Source: Thiodiazotropha sp050305635 (GTDB lineage: Bacteria > Pseudomonadota > Gammaproteobacteria > Chromatiales > Chromatiaceae). From it: 64,000 nt of DNA. Positions 1-9,542 of the stretch are shown here, one piece after another. The notes beneath the pieces were generated by a model. The model worked only from the letters and a program-made list of their open reading frames with translations. It did not search any database and was not told the origin of the DNA. The stretch's first letter is position 1. Every line of letters starts with the position of its first letter. The DNA lies in contig JBNLFS010000092.1 of the NCBI GenBank assembly GCA_050305635.1, forward strand, positions 1 through 64,000. Direction: 5' to 3'. The position numbers and the translations under genes were made by a program.

Positions 1-20
1 ATGAAGTGAATAACGCTGTT

Positions 21-53
21 CGTCGGGTTACGCTGCGCTAACCCGACCTACCG
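21..53. repeat. Dispersed palindromic repeat, GTCGGGTTACGC family
   Basis: A palindrome whose arms read GTCGGGTTACGC and its complement, ending in CGACCTACC. Close copies occur at 31378-31411, 31431-31463 and, more diverged, 46352-46381, always between genes. This is a REP-like intergenic repeat. Confidence 0.75.
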
Positions 54-89
54 TTAGTACCCGCGCACGACCTAACCCAAATCGTGAAT

Positions 90-190
90 CCCCTCTCCCC
101 TTGCGGGAGAGGGCCAGGGAGAGGGGGACAAAAAAACCGTGAGCGAAGCGAACTCCTGCAACTCAAAACTAATAACTCAAAACTTAAAGC
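90..190. repeat. Composite intergenic repeat (CCTCTCCC palindrome plus A/T-rich arm)
   Basis: Positions 90-127 form a palindrome with arms CCCCTCTCCC and GGGAGAGG. They are followed at 137-190 by CCGTGAGCGAAGCGAAC and a run of CAAAACT-type words. The same two modules recur at 63762-63985, so this is one half of the same element at the other end of the window. No gene is seen in 1-363. Confidence 0.7.
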
Positions 191-363
191 CGGCTTCCCT
201 GTCGCGATCGTGACCAGTTATGCTCTGAAACTGGACAAAACCGCCTTGATCTTGCAGAATCTAACGATTCTCATCCTGTCACTGCAGGGGCTGTTCCGAG
301 GGTCGTTTTCGGGACCTTGCCCGGCGTACCTCTATACGGCTCAAAGCCCGGAAAAACAATAGT

Positions 364-804
364 ATGACGACCATTCTGGTACTCAACGGCCCGAACCTGA
401 ACCTCCTGGGAACCCGTGAGCCGAACCACTATGGCCATGAAACCCTGCAGACGATCCAGCAACGGCTCGAACACAAAGCGGATCAACTCGGGCTGACGAT
501 CGATTTCCGGCAGAGCAATGCGGAACACGAACTCCTGGCCTGGATACATCAGGCTTATCGGGATGACGTTGCCTTCATTATCATCAATCCGGCGGCGTTC
601 ACCCACACCAGCGTGGCCCTGCGGGACGCACTGCTTGCCACCGGCATACCTTACATTGAGGTTCATCTCTCCAACGTGCATGCCCGGGAGGAGTTTCGCA
701 GACACTCCTATTTCTCAGACAAGGCCGAAGGCGTCATTCTCGGTCTGGGCGCACTGGGATATGAACTCGCCCTGGAAGCCGCCGCGGCGCGGCTCAACAA
801 GTAA
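364..804 (+). CDS. aroQ: Type II 3-dehydroquinate dehydratase
   Basis: Cytoplasmic shikimate-pathway enzyme that dehydrates 3-dehydroquinate to 3-dehydroshikimate. The 146-residue length is normal for the small dodecameric type II family. Family motifs are in place: LNGPNLNLLGTREP at 7-20, the active-site Tyr23, INPAAFTHTS around 74-83 with Asn75 and His81, the catalytic-site His101 in EVHLSNVH, and the substrate-binding RR at 112-113. It lies 20 bp before accB, the usual aroQ-accB-accC order of gammaproteobacteria, so it is probably cotranscribed with them. All expected catalytic residues are present. Confidence 0.96.
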   Translation: MTTILVLNGPNLNLLGTREPNHYGHETLQTIQQRLEHKADQLGLTIDFRQSNAEHELLAWIHQAYRDDVAFIIINPAAFTHTSVALRDALLATGIPYIEVHLSNVHAREEFRRHSYFSDKAEGVILGLGALGYELALEAAAARLNK

Positions 805-824
805 ACATTCAGAGAAAGAACATC

Positions 825-1274
825 ATGGATATTCGCAAAGTAAAAAAACTCATTGAATTGCTCGAAGAGTCGGATGTCGCAGAAATCGAGATTCATGAAG
901 GTGAGGAATCCGTCCGCATCAGCCGAGCCACCGCCATGCCCATGGCCATGGCCACCGCACAGATGGCGCCGATGGCCATAGCCCCTCAGGCCGCCGCGCC
1001 CGCCGCCGTCGCGGAAACCCCGCAGGCCGAGGAGATCCAGGGGCATGCGGTGCGCTCCCCCATGGTCGGCACCTTCTACCGCTCACCCTCTCCGGGCAGT
1101 AAACCCTTCGTTGAAGAAGGCCAGCAGGTTTCCGCCGGGGATACCCTGTGCATCATCGAAGCGATGAAAATCCTCAACCAGATCGAGTCCGACAAAACCG
1201 GCACCGTACGCAAGATTCTGGTCGATAACGGTCAGCCCGTGGAATACAACGAACCCCTCTTCATCATCGATTGA
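825..1274 (+). CDS. accB: Biotin carboxyl carrier protein of acetyl-CoA carboxylase
   Basis: Carries biotin between the carboxylase and transferase of acetyl-CoA carboxylase, the first step of fatty acid synthesis. It has 149 residues. An N-terminal helix region is followed by a mobile Ala/Pro/Met-rich linker at about 36-66, unusually rich in Met, and a biotinyl domain at about 73-149. The biotinylated residue is Lys115 in EAMKILNQ. A start at 825 leaves a 20-bp gap after aroQ. Its stop lies 8 bp before the likely accC start, so the two genes are almost certainly in one operon. Confidence 0.97.
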   Translation: MDIRKVKKLIELLEESDVAEIEIHEGEESVRISRATAMPMAMATAQMAPMAIAPQAAAPAAVAETPQAEEIQGHAVRSPMVGTFYRSPSPGSKPFVEEGQQVSAGDTLCIIEAMKILNQIESDKTGTVRKILVDNGQPVEYNEPLFIID

Positions 1275-1282
1275 GTAGCCCC

Positions 1283-2623
1283 ATGATAGACAAGATCGTA
1301 ATCGCCAATCGTGGTGAGATTGCATTGCGCATACTGCGCGCCTGCAAGGAACTGGGCATCAAGACCGTGGCGGTCCACTCCGAGGCCGACCGGGATCTGA
1401 AACATGTGTTGCTCGCGGATGAGTCCGTGTGCATCGGTCCCGCCGCCTCCGCGGAGAGTTACCTCAACATTCCGGCCATCATCAGCGCCGCCGAGGTCAC
1501 CGACTCGGTGGCGATCCACCCCGGATACGGATTCCTTTCAGAGAACGCGGATTTCGCCGAACGGGTGGAGAACAGCGGTTTCATCTTCATCGGCCCCAGG
1601 GCGGACACGATCCGCATCATGGGCGACAAGGTGGCGGCCATCGATGCAATGCGTAAGGCCGGAGTGCCCACGGTACCCGGCTCCAACGGCCCCCTGGACA
1701 GCGATTCCAATCGCACCAAGCAACTGGCCAGCGAAATCGGCTATCCGGTCATCATCAAGGCGGCCGGTGGCGGTGGCGGTCGCGGCATGCGGGTGGTGCA
1801 CACGGAAGCCACGCTGCTGAATGCGGTGGCCATGACCAAGGCGGAAGCCGAAGCGGCTTTCGGCAACGCGACCGTGTACATGGAGAAGTTTCTCGAGAAC
1901 CCCCGCCATGTGGAGTTCCAGGTACTCTCCGATACCCATGGCAACGCCATCCACCTGGGCGAGCGCGACTGCTCGATGCAGCGCCGCCATCAGAAGGTGG
2001 TCGAGGAAGCCCCCGCGCCGGGCATCACCGAGGAGCAGCGCAGAAGTGTGGGCGAGCGTTGCGCCGAGGCCTGCCGGCAGATCGGCTACCGGGGTGCCGG
2101 CACCTTCGAGTTCCTGTATGAAAACGGGGAATTCTACTTCATCGAAATGAATACCCGGGTTCAGGTGGAGCATCCGGTCACCGAGATGATCACCGGCATC
2201 GATATCGTGCGGGAGCAGATTTCGATCGCCGCGGGCAATCCCCTGAACTATCGCCAGGAGGATGTGGTGTTGCAGGGCCATGCGGTGGAGTGCCGGATCA
2301 ATGCGGAGGACCCGCAGAAATTCCTCCCCAGCCCGGGCACCATTACCCAGCTGCATACCCCGGGCGGTCCCGGGATCCGGGTCGATACGCACATCTACAG
2401 CGGTTACCGGGTTCCACCCTACTACGACTCCATGATCGGCAAACTGATCGCCCATGGCGAGACCCGGGATTCCGCCATCGCGCGCATGCGCATGGCTTTG
2501 CACGAAACGGTGATCAACGGCATCAAGACCAACATCCCGCTGCATCTGGATATCATGCGCGACAGCGCCTTCAAGGCCGGGGGCGCGAACATCCACTACC
2601 TGGAAAAGAAACTGGGTCTGTAA
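1283..2623 (+). CDS. accC: Biotin carboxylase subunit of acetyl-CoA carboxylase
   Basis: ATP-grasp enzyme that carboxylates the biotin of AccB. I chose ATG 1283 because the protein then begins MIDKIVIANRGEIALRI, matching the usual family N-terminus. A TTG at 1271 in the same frame would add four residues and overlap the accB stop. The predicted protein has 446 residues, the usual size. Visible motifs are the glycine-rich ATP loop GGGGGRGMR, the RDCSMQRRHQK segment, EMNTRVQVEHPVTE of the active site and a C-terminal YYDSMIGKL. It is followed by a probable terminator. Confidence 0.97.
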   Translation: MIDKIVIANRGEIALRILRACKELGIKTVAVHSEADRDLKHVLLADESVCIGPAASAESYLNIPAIISAAEVTDSVAIHPGYGFLSENADFAERVENSGFIFIGPRADTIRIMGDKVAAIDAMRKAGVPTVPGSNGPLDSDSNRTKQLASEIGYPVIIKAAGGGGGRGMRVVHTEATLLNAVAMTKAEAEAAFGNATVYMEKFLENPRHVEFQVLSDTHGNAIHLGERDCSMQRRHQKVVEEAPAPGITEEQRRSVGERCAEACRQIGYRGAGTFEFLYENGEFYFIEMNTRVQVEHPVTEMITGIDIVREQISIAAGNPLNYRQEDVVLQGHAVECRINAEDPQKFLPSPGTITQLHTPGGPGIRVDTHIYSGYRVPPYYDSMIGKLIAHGETRDSAIARMRMALHETVINGIKTNIPLHLDIMRDSAFKAGGANIHYLEKKLGL

Positions 2624-2632
2624 CGGAGTGAT

Positions 2633-2664
2633 CCGTCCGGCAATCCATGCCGGGCGGTCTTGTT
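2633..2664 (+). terminator. Probable rho-independent terminator after accC
   Basis: A 10-bp stem (2633-2642 with 2648-2657, one G-U pair) with a 5-base loop, followed by the T-rich stretch TCTTGTTATT. It sits 10 bp after the accC stop and would separate aroQ-accB-accC from prmA, although read-through to prmA is possible. Confidence 0.55.
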
Positions 2665-2687
2665 ATTCACACGGAATCTGACGACAC

Positions 2688-3584
2688 ATGTCCTGGCTGC
2701 AAATCTCACTGAATGCCGATGAAGCACTGGTTCCCCTGCTCGAAATGCTGTTCGAGCAGCTGGGCGCGGTTTCGGTCACCCTGGGCGACGCGGCAGACCA
2801 GCCGCTGCTGGAACCCCCTCCGGAAACCCAACCGCTGTGGCGGCACACCCGGGTCACCGCCCTGTTCGAGGGGGATCAGGACATCAAAGGTCTGCAGGAC
2901 GCCCTCGACAGCGCACTCACTCCGGCGATGCTGGAGCAGCTGCACTGGGAGCGCATCGAGGATCGCATCTGGGAACGGGTCTGGCTGGAACATTTCAAGC
3001 CCATGCCCTTCGGCCAGCGTCTGTGGGTCTGCCCGGTGGGGGAAACGGTTACCCAGCCCGACGCGGTGGTGATTGAACTGGACCCGGGACTGGCCTTCGG
3101 CACCGGCACCCACCCGACCACGGCCCTGTGCCTGGAGTGGCTCGATCGTCAATCCCTCTCGGGACAGAGCGTGATCGATTACGGCTGCGGTTCGGGCATC
3201 CTAGCCATTGCGGCGCTGAAACTCGGCGCTGCGAACGCCATCGGCGTGGACCACGACCCCCAGGCATTGCAGGCGAGCGGGGACAATGCGCTGAAAAACG
3301 GCGTCTCCGAACAGCTCAGCGTCTGCCTGCCGGAACAGGCGCCCGCTCAACCCGCGGACTGCCTGGTGGCGAACATTCTCGCCGAACCCCTGATCCAACT
3401 GGCCCCCGAACTGATCAAGAGGGTCAAGCCCGGCGGACGCTTCGCACTTTCCGGCATCCTCGAGGAGCAATGGCGGGATGTGGCCCGGGCATACGAGGGT
3501 TACGCCCAGCTCGACCCCGTCGTGAAGCGGGATGACTGGGTCTTGATCAGCGGCACCCGAACCTCAATCTTCGACCGGCCCTGA
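2688..3584 (+). CDS. prmA: Ribosomal protein L11 methyltransferase
   Basis: Transfers methyl groups from S-adenosylmethionine to ribosomal protein L11. The 298-residue protein begins MSWLQISLNADE. It has the substrate-recognition domain in the first ~110 residues, then the class I methyltransferase fold with FGTGTHPTT, the SAM loop VIDYGCGSGILAIAALKLG and GVDHDPQAL. The conserved NILAEPL segment follows. The position after accC is conserved in gammaproteobacteria. Size and motifs are normal for the family. Confidence 0.96.
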   Translation: MSWLQISLNADEALVPLLEMLFEQLGAVSVTLGDAADQPLLEPPPETQPLWRHTRVTALFEGDQDIKGLQDALDSALTPAMLEQLHWERIEDRIWERVWLEHFKPMPFGQRLWVCPVGETVTQPDAVVIELDPGLAFGTGTHPTTALCLEWLDRQSLSGQSVIDYGCGSGILAIAALKLGAANAIGVDHDPQALQASGDNALKNGVSEQLSVCLPEQAPAQPADCLVANILAEPLIQLAPELIKRVKPGGRFALSGILEEQWRDVARAYEGYAQLDPVVKRDDWVLISGTRTSIFDRP

Positions 3585-3667
3585 ATGGGTTGCCACTCTT
3601 CTAGGTTCGATCTAACCTAACGACAATCCCGGCAAAGCCTAATTCATACGCGCTGACTGACCTCACT

Positions 3668-4972
3668 ATGTTTACCCAATGTCCACATTGCCTGACCTTG
3701 TTCCGCATTACCACGGAACAGCTCAAAGCAGCAGAGGGTCGGGTCAGATGCTGTCAGTGCAATAAAGTCTTCAACGCCCTGCAACGACTGCAGGAATTCC
3801 CCAAGGCGTTCAACAACCAGCCCCCTCCCAGCCAGTTTGCCGACATGCTGCATCCGGATGAGGATGCGGAACTCCTTGAGAGTTTCGAGTCACTGCTTGA
3901 ACGCCCCGACTCGACCCTGATCAATGACAGTGAAGTCGAGCGTTCATTGGACGATCTTGCGGATGACTCGGGAATGGCGGATCCGTCTCTGTCGGGAGAT
4001 TCCGGACTCGTCGAGGACTCCGCCCCCATTGAGTCGTCACGCCTGTCAGAGGACTCCAACCTGGAGGAGGATCAACGCGCCCTGTCCGGAGACAGTCAGA
4101 GCCAGTTGCTCTTCGAACTGGATGACGGACTGGAAACCGAACCCGACTATTTCGCCGCGGGCACCGAATCCCAGATGTCGGAACTGCTCGATCAGGATTC
4201 CGCATCCCTGCTATTACCGGATGATGACCTGCCGCAACCGGGTCTTGCGGAGATCATCGAACTGGATATCCCGCAGCCCCACCTGAGACACGCCGCCGAA
4301 ACTCAGGAGGACGAACCGCAAACAGCGCAAGCCCATGAGACTGAAGTGGACATCGACGCGGAACTCGAACAGGTCCCGCCCTCCGTATCAGAACCGCGCG
4401 GGACACACACCGACAAGTCCGAAACCCGTCCGCACAAGGATCTGATCGATGACCTGGATCAACCCTTCGAATTTCAACCCAGCGATGAGGAACTTCGGCG
4501 CCGTCGCAACAACTGGCTATGGCTGATCGCCTCATTGCTGTTGATCCTACCCCTTTCCGGACAGATTGCCTGGCAGATGCGGGACCGGTTGATCTACTAC
4601 GATAACGGCCGCCTGCTGCTCAACACCCTGTGCGATGTCGCGGGATGCCGCGTGCCGATGCGCAGGGCCACGGACAAGATCGTCATCGTCCAACGCGCGC
4701 TCACGGCGCATCCCGTGAAACCGGACATTCTGTTGATGCAGCTTGAGATCGTGAATACCGCACCCTTCGCGCAACCCTATCCCAAGTTGCAGCTGAGTCT
4801 GTACAACGACATGGAGAAACTGATTGCACGACGCACCTTCGATCCGGAGGAGTATCTCGATCTGCCCACGCAACGGCTGCCCATGCTCAACAAACAGACC
4901 ACCACACACATCGACCTGGAACTGGTCGACCCCGGCAGTGAAGTCACCGGCTTCAAATTCGACTTTCTGTGA
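3668..4972 (+). CDS. Zinc-ribbon and DUF3426 membrane protein
   Basis: A 434-residue protein of unknown function. The N-terminus carries an MJ0042-type zinc ribbon (CPHC at 5-8, CCQC at 29-32). A long acidic, low-complexity region, rich in Asp, Glu and Ser with repeated LxEDS-like phrases, runs from about 55 to 270. One transmembrane helix follows at about 278-298 (WLWLIASLLLILPLSG), then a DUF3426-type C-terminal domain. The predicted topology puts the zinc ribbon in the cytoplasm and the C-terminal domain in the periplasm. The family commonly sits between prmA and dusB in related genomes. No ribosome binding site decides the start, which is the first ATG. Confidence 0.85.
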   Translation: MFTQCPHCLTLFRITTEQLKAAEGRVRCCQCNKVFNALQRLQEFPKAFNNQPPPSQFADMLHPDEDAELLESFESLLERPDSTLINDSEVERSLDDLADDSGMADPSLSGDSGLVEDSAPIESSRLSEDSNLEEDQRALSGDSQSQLLFELDDGLETEPDYFAAGTESQMSELLDQDSASLLLPDDDLPQPGLAEIIELDIPQPHLRHAAETQEDEPQTAQAHETEVDIDAELEQVPPSVSEPRGTHTDKSETRPHKDLIDDLDQPFEFQPSDEELRRRRNNWLWLIASLLLILPLSGQIAWQMRDRLIYYDNGRLLLNTLCDVAGCRVPMRRATDKIVIVQRALTAHPVKPDILLMQLEIVNTAPFAQPYPKLQLSLYNDMEKLIARRTFDPEEYLDLPTQRLPMLNKQTTTHIDLELVDPGSEVTGFKFDFL

Positions 4973-5276
4973 AATATTCCAACCTCGCACACCCACCACT
5001 CCCTCGCCAGCCCCCCCCCAATGAACAGCCGTAGACGACGACCGGCCAGGGGCTGATGCCATCCTGCACGGTAGAATTTCCAGACTCTATTTCTGACTGA
5101 ATCGATATCTGAAGAAGATTGAATGGCTTACTCCACACCCTTCCAGCCGATTCGCAAACGTGGAACCGTTTCAGATCAATTCAACGCGATTTTAGCTTTG
5201 ATTCAATGAGAATTTGCGGGTAGTATCCCAACCCCTCTCTCCCCCAAGAACAGCCTCCGGCAGAGTGGCTTTTGGT

Positions 5277-6263
5277 ATGCGAATCGGACCTTTTGACATC
5301 GCGAACAATCTGCTGCTGGCGCCCATGGCGGGGGTCACGGACAGACCTTTCCGTCAGCTCTGCCGACGTCTGGGAGCGGGCCTTGCCACATCGGAGATGA
5401 TCTCCGCGGATGCCTCCCTGTGGGGCACCAGGAAGAGCGTCCGCAGACTGGATCACGAAGGGGAGGAAGGACCGGTCAGTGTGCAGATCCTGGGGTCTGA
5501 TCCCGACATGATGGCCCGCGCCGCTCGCGCCAATGTCGCCATGGGTGCGCAGATCATCGATATCAATATGGGATGCCCGGCGAAGAAGGTCTGTCGTCGC
5601 GCAGCCGGATCGGCGCTGATGCAGGACGAAGATCTGGTCAAGGCGATCCTGGAAGCCACGGTGGATGCAGTCGACGTACCCGTGACATTGAAGATCCGCA
5701 CCGGCAGCGACCCGGATCATCGCAACGGCGTGCGCATCGCGCAGATCGCCGAGGCGGCGGGCATCCAGGCATTGACGGTGCATGGCCGCACCCGGGCCTG
5801 TAAGTTTTCCGGACAGGCCGAATACGAAACGATACGAACAATAAAACAGAATATTGCAATCCCGGTGATTGCAAACGGAGACATCGACTCCCCGCGGAAA
5901 GCTGCGGAGGTTTCGAGTTTGACCGGCGCCGACGCATTGATGATTGGTCGCGCTGCGCAAGGAAGACCCTGGATTTTTAATGAAATCCACAGTTATCTGA
6001 GCACCGGCAAGTTATTGCCAGAGCCGGACCTGTGTCAGGTTGCGGAGATGCTCATCGAGCACATCGGGCAACTTTACGATTTTTATGGGGAGTACCTTGG
6101 CATACGCATCGCACGCAAGCATATCGCCTGGTACAGCAAGGGGCGCCCGGGAGGCGCGGCATTCAGGAATCGGGTCAACTATTCGGAATCGCCGGGAGAG
6201 CAGCTCCAGGCCATTCACGAATACTTCGAATTCCTGCAGAACGATGGGGATCTGGCGGCATGA
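5277..6263 (+). CDS. dusB: tRNA-dihydrouridine synthase B
   Basis: FMN-dependent TIM-barrel enzyme that reduces uridine in the tRNA D-loop. I chose ATG 5277, giving MRIGPFDIANN and 328 residues, because this matches the family N-terminus. An upstream TTG at 5214 would add 21 unsupported residues. Motifs include LLAPMAGVTDRPFR, the active-site Cys100 in NMGCPAKK (a second Cys follows at 106), and VHGRTR. Its TGA overlaps the fis start, the conserved dusB-fis arrangement. The 300 bp upstream hold a run of nine C at about 5012-5020 and no clear gene. Confidence 0.95.
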   Translation: MRIGPFDIANNLLLAPMAGVTDRPFRQLCRRLGAGLATSEMISADASLWGTRKSVRRLDHEGEEGPVSVQILGSDPDMMARAARANVAMGAQIIDINMGCPAKKVCRRAAGSALMQDEDLVKAILEATVDAVDVPVTLKIRTGSDPDHRNGVRIAQIAEAAGIQALTVHGRTRACKFSGQAEYETIRTIKQNIAIPVIANGDIDSPRKAAEVSSLTGADALMIGRAAQGRPWIFNEIHSYLSTGKLLPEPDLCQVAEMLIEHIGQLYDFYGEYLGIRIARKHIAWYSKGRPGGAAFRNRVNYSESPGEQLQAIHEYFEFLQNDGDLAA

Positions 6264-6556
6264 TGATCGAAGCAGTTTTTTCTGAGCATAAGGGCGAGGA
6301 GTACCTGACGGTCACTCACAGCAAGAAGTCAGAGCCGTTGCGTCAATGTGTCAGCGACGCCATGCAACGCTATTTCAAGAATCTCGACGGGCATGGGGCC
6401 AACAACCTCTACCGCCTGGTCATGAACGAGGTCGAAGCCCCCTTGCTCGAAAGCGTGATGAATCACACCGGAGGCAACCAGACCCTGGCTGCCACCATCC
6501 TCGGCATCAGTCGCAGCACCCTGCGCAAGAAACTCTCACAATACGATTTGGATTGA
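6260..6556 (+). CDS. fis: DNA-binding nucleoid protein Fis
   Basis: Nucleoid-associated DNA-bending protein, a global regulator of rRNA, recombination and growth-phase genes. The 98-residue length is standard. The C-terminal helix-turn-helix reads NQTLAATILGISRSTLRKKL, as in other Fis proteins, and the dimerising central helices precede it. The start ATG at 6260 overlaps the dusB stop (ATGA); a second ATG follows directly at 6263. Translational coupling to dusB is likely. It is followed after two bases by purH, the arrangement seen in pseudomonads and related groups. Confidence 0.95.
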   Translation: MMIEAVFSEHKGEEYLTVTHSKKSEPLRQCVSDAMQRYFKNLDGHGANNLYRLVMNEVEAPLLESVMNHTGGNQTLAATILGISRSTLRKKLSQYDLD

Positions 6557-6558
6557 CC

Positions 6559-8118
6559 ATGACAGCTATTAAACGCGCACTGATCAGCGTCTCAGACAAA
6601 ACCGGCATCGTCGATTTCGCCCGCGCCCTCGCTGAGCGCAATATCGAAATCCTCTCAACCGGCGGCACCTCGAAACTGCTGACTCAGAACGATGTGCCGG
6701 TGACCGAGGTCTCCGAATACACCGGATTTCCCGAGATGATGGACGGCCGGGTAAAAACCCTGCATCCGAAGATTCATGGCGGCATTCTCGGCCGCCGGGG
6801 TACCGATGACCGGGTCATGAAAGAGAATGGCATCGGCCCCATCGACCTGATCGTAGTCAACCTCTATCCCTTCGAAGAGACCGTGGCCAAACCCGGCTGT
6901 GATCTCGAAACCGCCATCGAGAACATCGACATCGGCGGTCCGACCATGCTGCGGGCCGCGGCGAAGAACCATGCTGACGTGACCGTGGTGGTGGACGCCG
7001 CGGACTATTCCCGTGTCCTGCAGGAGATGGGCGAGAACGGCAATGCGGTCTCGCAAGCCACCCGTTTCGATCTCGCGGTCAAGACCTTCGAACACACCGC
7101 CCGCTACGACGCGGCCATCGCCAACTACCTGGGTTGCCGTCTGGGCGATGAGGTCAGCGATTTCCCCCGCACCCTGTCGCTGCAGTTCAAGCAGCAGCAG
7201 AGCATGCGTTACGGAGAGAACCCGCATCAGAAGGCGGCGTTCTTCGTCGAGCACAGAATCGAGGAGGCCTGCGTAGCCACCGCGCGCCAGCTGCAGGGCA
7301 AGGAACTCTCCTATAACAACATCGCCGATACCGATGCCGCCCTGGAGTGCGTGAAGAGCTTCGACGAAGGCCCGGCCTGTGTCATCGTCAAGCACGCCAA
7401 TCCCTGTGGCGTGGCCTATGGTGAATCCCTGCTGGAAGCCTATGACCGGGCCTACAGCACCGACCCCGAGTCCGCCTTCGGCGGCATCATCGCCTTCAAC
7501 GGCGAGCTCGATGGTGACACCGCCCAAGCCATCGTCGATCGGCAGTTCGTCGAGGTGATCATCGCCCCCACAGTCTCCGAGGCGGCGATCGAGGCGGTCA
7601 GCGCGAAGAAGAATGTGCGCCTGCTGACCTGCGGCGAATGGACCAGTGAAGCGATCCACCGCACCGAATACAAACGAGTGAACGGTGGTTTGCTGGTGCA
7701 GGACACCGACCTGCCCCTGACCCACGAAATCAAGGTAGTGACCCAGCGTCAGCCTACCGAACAGGAGATGCGCGACCTGCTGTTCACCTGGCGGGTCGCG
7801 AAATTCGTTAAATCCAACGCCATCGTCTACGGCCGTAACGGCATGACCATCGGCGTAGGCGCCGGGCAGATGAGCCGGGTCAACTCGGCGCGTATCGCGG
7901 CCATCAAGGCGGAACACGCCAACCTGGAGGTGAAGGGGTCGGTGATGGCCTCCGACGCCTTCTTCCCGTTCCGTGACGGTATCGACAACGCAGCCCAGGC
8001 CGGTATCGCAGCGGTCATCCAGCCGGGCGGCTCGATGCGCGACGAGGAGGTCATCGCCGCCGCTGACGAACACGGCATGGCCATGGTATTCACCGGCATG
8101 CGCCATTTCAGACACTGA
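6559..8118 (+). CDS. purH: Bifunctional AICAR formyltransferase / IMP cyclohydrolase
   Basis: Catalyses the last two steps of IMP synthesis. The ATG at 6559, two bases after fis, gives MTAIKRALISVSDKTG and 519 residues, matching the family; a longer open frame from 6346 merely runs through fis. The IMP cyclohydrolase (MGS-like) domain covers about 1-190, with STGGTSKLL and KTLHPKIHGGILGRR. The AICAR formyltransferase domain follows, with KHANPCGVAYG and a C-terminal SDAFFPFRD. Its TGA overlaps the purD ATG by one base, so the pair is translationally coupled. Confidence 0.97.
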   Translation: MTAIKRALISVSDKTGIVDFARALAERNIEILSTGGTSKLLTQNDVPVTEVSEYTGFPEMMDGRVKTLHPKIHGGILGRRGTDDRVMKENGIGPIDLIVVNLYPFEETVAKPGCDLETAIENIDIGGPTMLRAAAKNHADVTVVVDAADYSRVLQEMGENGNAVSQATRFDLAVKTFEHTARYDAAIANYLGCRLGDEVSDFPRTLSLQFKQQQSMRYGENPHQKAAFFVEHRIEEACVATARQLQGKELSYNNIADTDAALECVKSFDEGPACVIVKHANPCGVAYGESLLEAYDRAYSTDPESAFGGIIAFNGELDGDTAQAIVDRQFVEVIIAPTVSEAAIEAVSAKKNVRLLTCGEWTSEAIHRTEYKRVNGGLLVQDTDLPLTHEIKVVTQRQPTEQEMRDLLFTWRVAKFVKSNAIVYGRNGMTIGVGAGQMSRVNSARIAAIKAEHANLEVKGSVMASDAFFPFRDGIDNAAQAGIAAVIQPGGSMRDEEVIAAADEHGMAMVFTGMRHFRH

Positions 8119-9416
8119 TGAAGATCCTGGTAATCGGTTCGGGCGGCCGGGAACACGCCCTGGCCTGGAAGGTCGCACAGTCCCCTCTGGCGGAGAAGGT
8201 CTTCGTCGCCCCGGGCAATGCGGGCACCGCGCTGGAGGAGAAGCTGGAGAATGTCCCCATCGAGGTGGAAGCCATCGATGAACTGGTGCGCTTTGCCCTC
8301 AACCAGGAGATCGGATTGACCATCGTCGGCCCCGAAGTGCCCCTGGTAATGGGCATTACCGACGCCTTCAACGCCGCCGGTCTGCGTTGTTTCGGCCCCA
8401 CCCGGGGCGCCGCCCAACTCGAAGGCTCGAAATCCTTCACCAAGGATTTCCTGGCCCGTCATCATATTCCGACGGCCGCCTATCAGACCTTTACCGAGGT
8501 GGATGAAGCACTGGCCTATCTGCGTCAGCAGGGCGCCCCCATCGTCATCAAGGCCGACGGCCTGGCCGCGGGTAAAGGTGTCATCGTCGCCATGGATCTC
8601 AACACCGCGGAAGACGCGGTGCGCGACATGCTGGCCGGCAACGCCTTCGGTGAAGCCGGCCACCGGGTGGTCATTGAAGAGTATCTCGAAGGGGAAGAGG
8701 CCAGCTTCATTGTCATGGCGGATGGCCGGCATGTGCTGCCCATGGCCACCAGTCAGGATCACAAGCGGGTCGGTGACGGCGATACCGGCCTCAACACCGG
8801 CGGCATGGGCGCCTACTCCCCGGCCCCGGTGGTCGACGCTCACACCCACGAACGAATCATGAACGAGGTCATCCTGCCGACCATCAAAGGGCTGGCGGAA
8901 GAGAACCTGCCCTACACGGGCTTTCTTTATGCCGGACTGATGATCGCCGCGGACGGCGCCCCGAAGGTCATCGAGTACAACTGCCGGTTCGGCGACCCTG
9001 AGACCCAGCCGATCATGCTGCGCCTCAGATCGGATCTGGTGGCCCACTGCCTGGCTGCCCTGGACAAGAAACTGGACCAGGAAGTCGCAACCTGGGACTC
9101 CCGCGCCTCAGTCGGCGTGGTGCTTGCCGCCGGCGGCTACCCCGGCGCTTATGAGAAAGGCCTGCCGATCACCGGTCTGCCTACCCAGGAGGATCCGGAC
9201 GCCAAAGTGTTTCACGCAGGAACCCGGTTGGAGGATGACCAGGTACTCACGGCCGGCGGCCGGGTGCTGTGCGCCACCGCGCTCGGGGTAACGGTCACCG
9301 AAGCCCAGCAGAACGCCTACCATCTGGCGCACGCGATTCACTGGGATGGCCTGTTTTACCGCACGGACATCGCCTATCGGGCGATCGCCCGGGAACAGGC
9401 CACCTCCGGCCTTTAA
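8118..9416 (+). CDS. purD: Phosphoribosylamine-glycine ligase
   Basis: ATP-grasp enzyme joining phosphoribosylamine and glycine in purine synthesis. The 432-residue protein starts MKILVIGSGGREHALAWK, the typical N-terminus. Other family motifs are KADGLAAGKGV (ATP loop), DHKRVGDGDTGLNTGGMGAYSP, split here as DHKRVGDGD and NTGGMGAYSP, and EYNCRFGDPE for metal binding near the C-terminal third. The start overlaps the end of purH by one base. No obvious terminator follows; the 72 bp after the stop are G+C-rich. Confidence 0.97.
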   Translation: MKILVIGSGGREHALAWKVAQSPLAEKVFVAPGNAGTALEEKLENVPIEVEAIDELVRFALNQEIGLTIVGPEVPLVMGITDAFNAAGLRCFGPTRGAAQLEGSKSFTKDFLARHHIPTAAYQTFTEVDEALAYLRQQGAPIVIKADGLAAGKGVIVAMDLNTAEDAVRDMLAGNAFGEAGHRVVIEEYLEGEEASFIVMADGRHVLPMATSQDHKRVGDGDTGLNTGGMGAYSPAPVVDAHTHERIMNEVILPTIKGLAEENLPYTGFLYAGLMIAADGAPKVIEYNCRFGDPETQPIMLRLRSDLVAHCLAALDKKLDQEVATWDSRASVGVVLAAGGYPGAYEKGLPITGLPTQEDPDAKVFHAGTRLEDDQVLTAGGRVLCATALGVTVTEAQQNAYHLAHAIHWDGLFYRTDIAYRAIAREQATSGL

Positions 9417-9542
9417 TCGACGGCGGCCCTGGGCGCCGGATTCTGTGGCAGACCCAGCGACGGTCAACCGAAAACCCGATGCGGCATCATGCGCCAGCTC
9501 AAGGATGACACTGAACTTGTGGAAGGAAACCCTGTAATCCGC

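Noticed and set aside
84..362. Short plus-strand open frame before aroQ
   Set aside because: It runs through the CCTCTCCC and A/T-rich repeat modules, which also occur elsewhere, and has no protein-like character.
6655..8178. A 507-codon minus-strand open frame opposite purH
   Set aside because: It lies wholly over the well-supported purH gene and its translation shows no known domain; similar antisense frames cover most G+C-rich genes here (for example opposite glgP, accC and kdsD).
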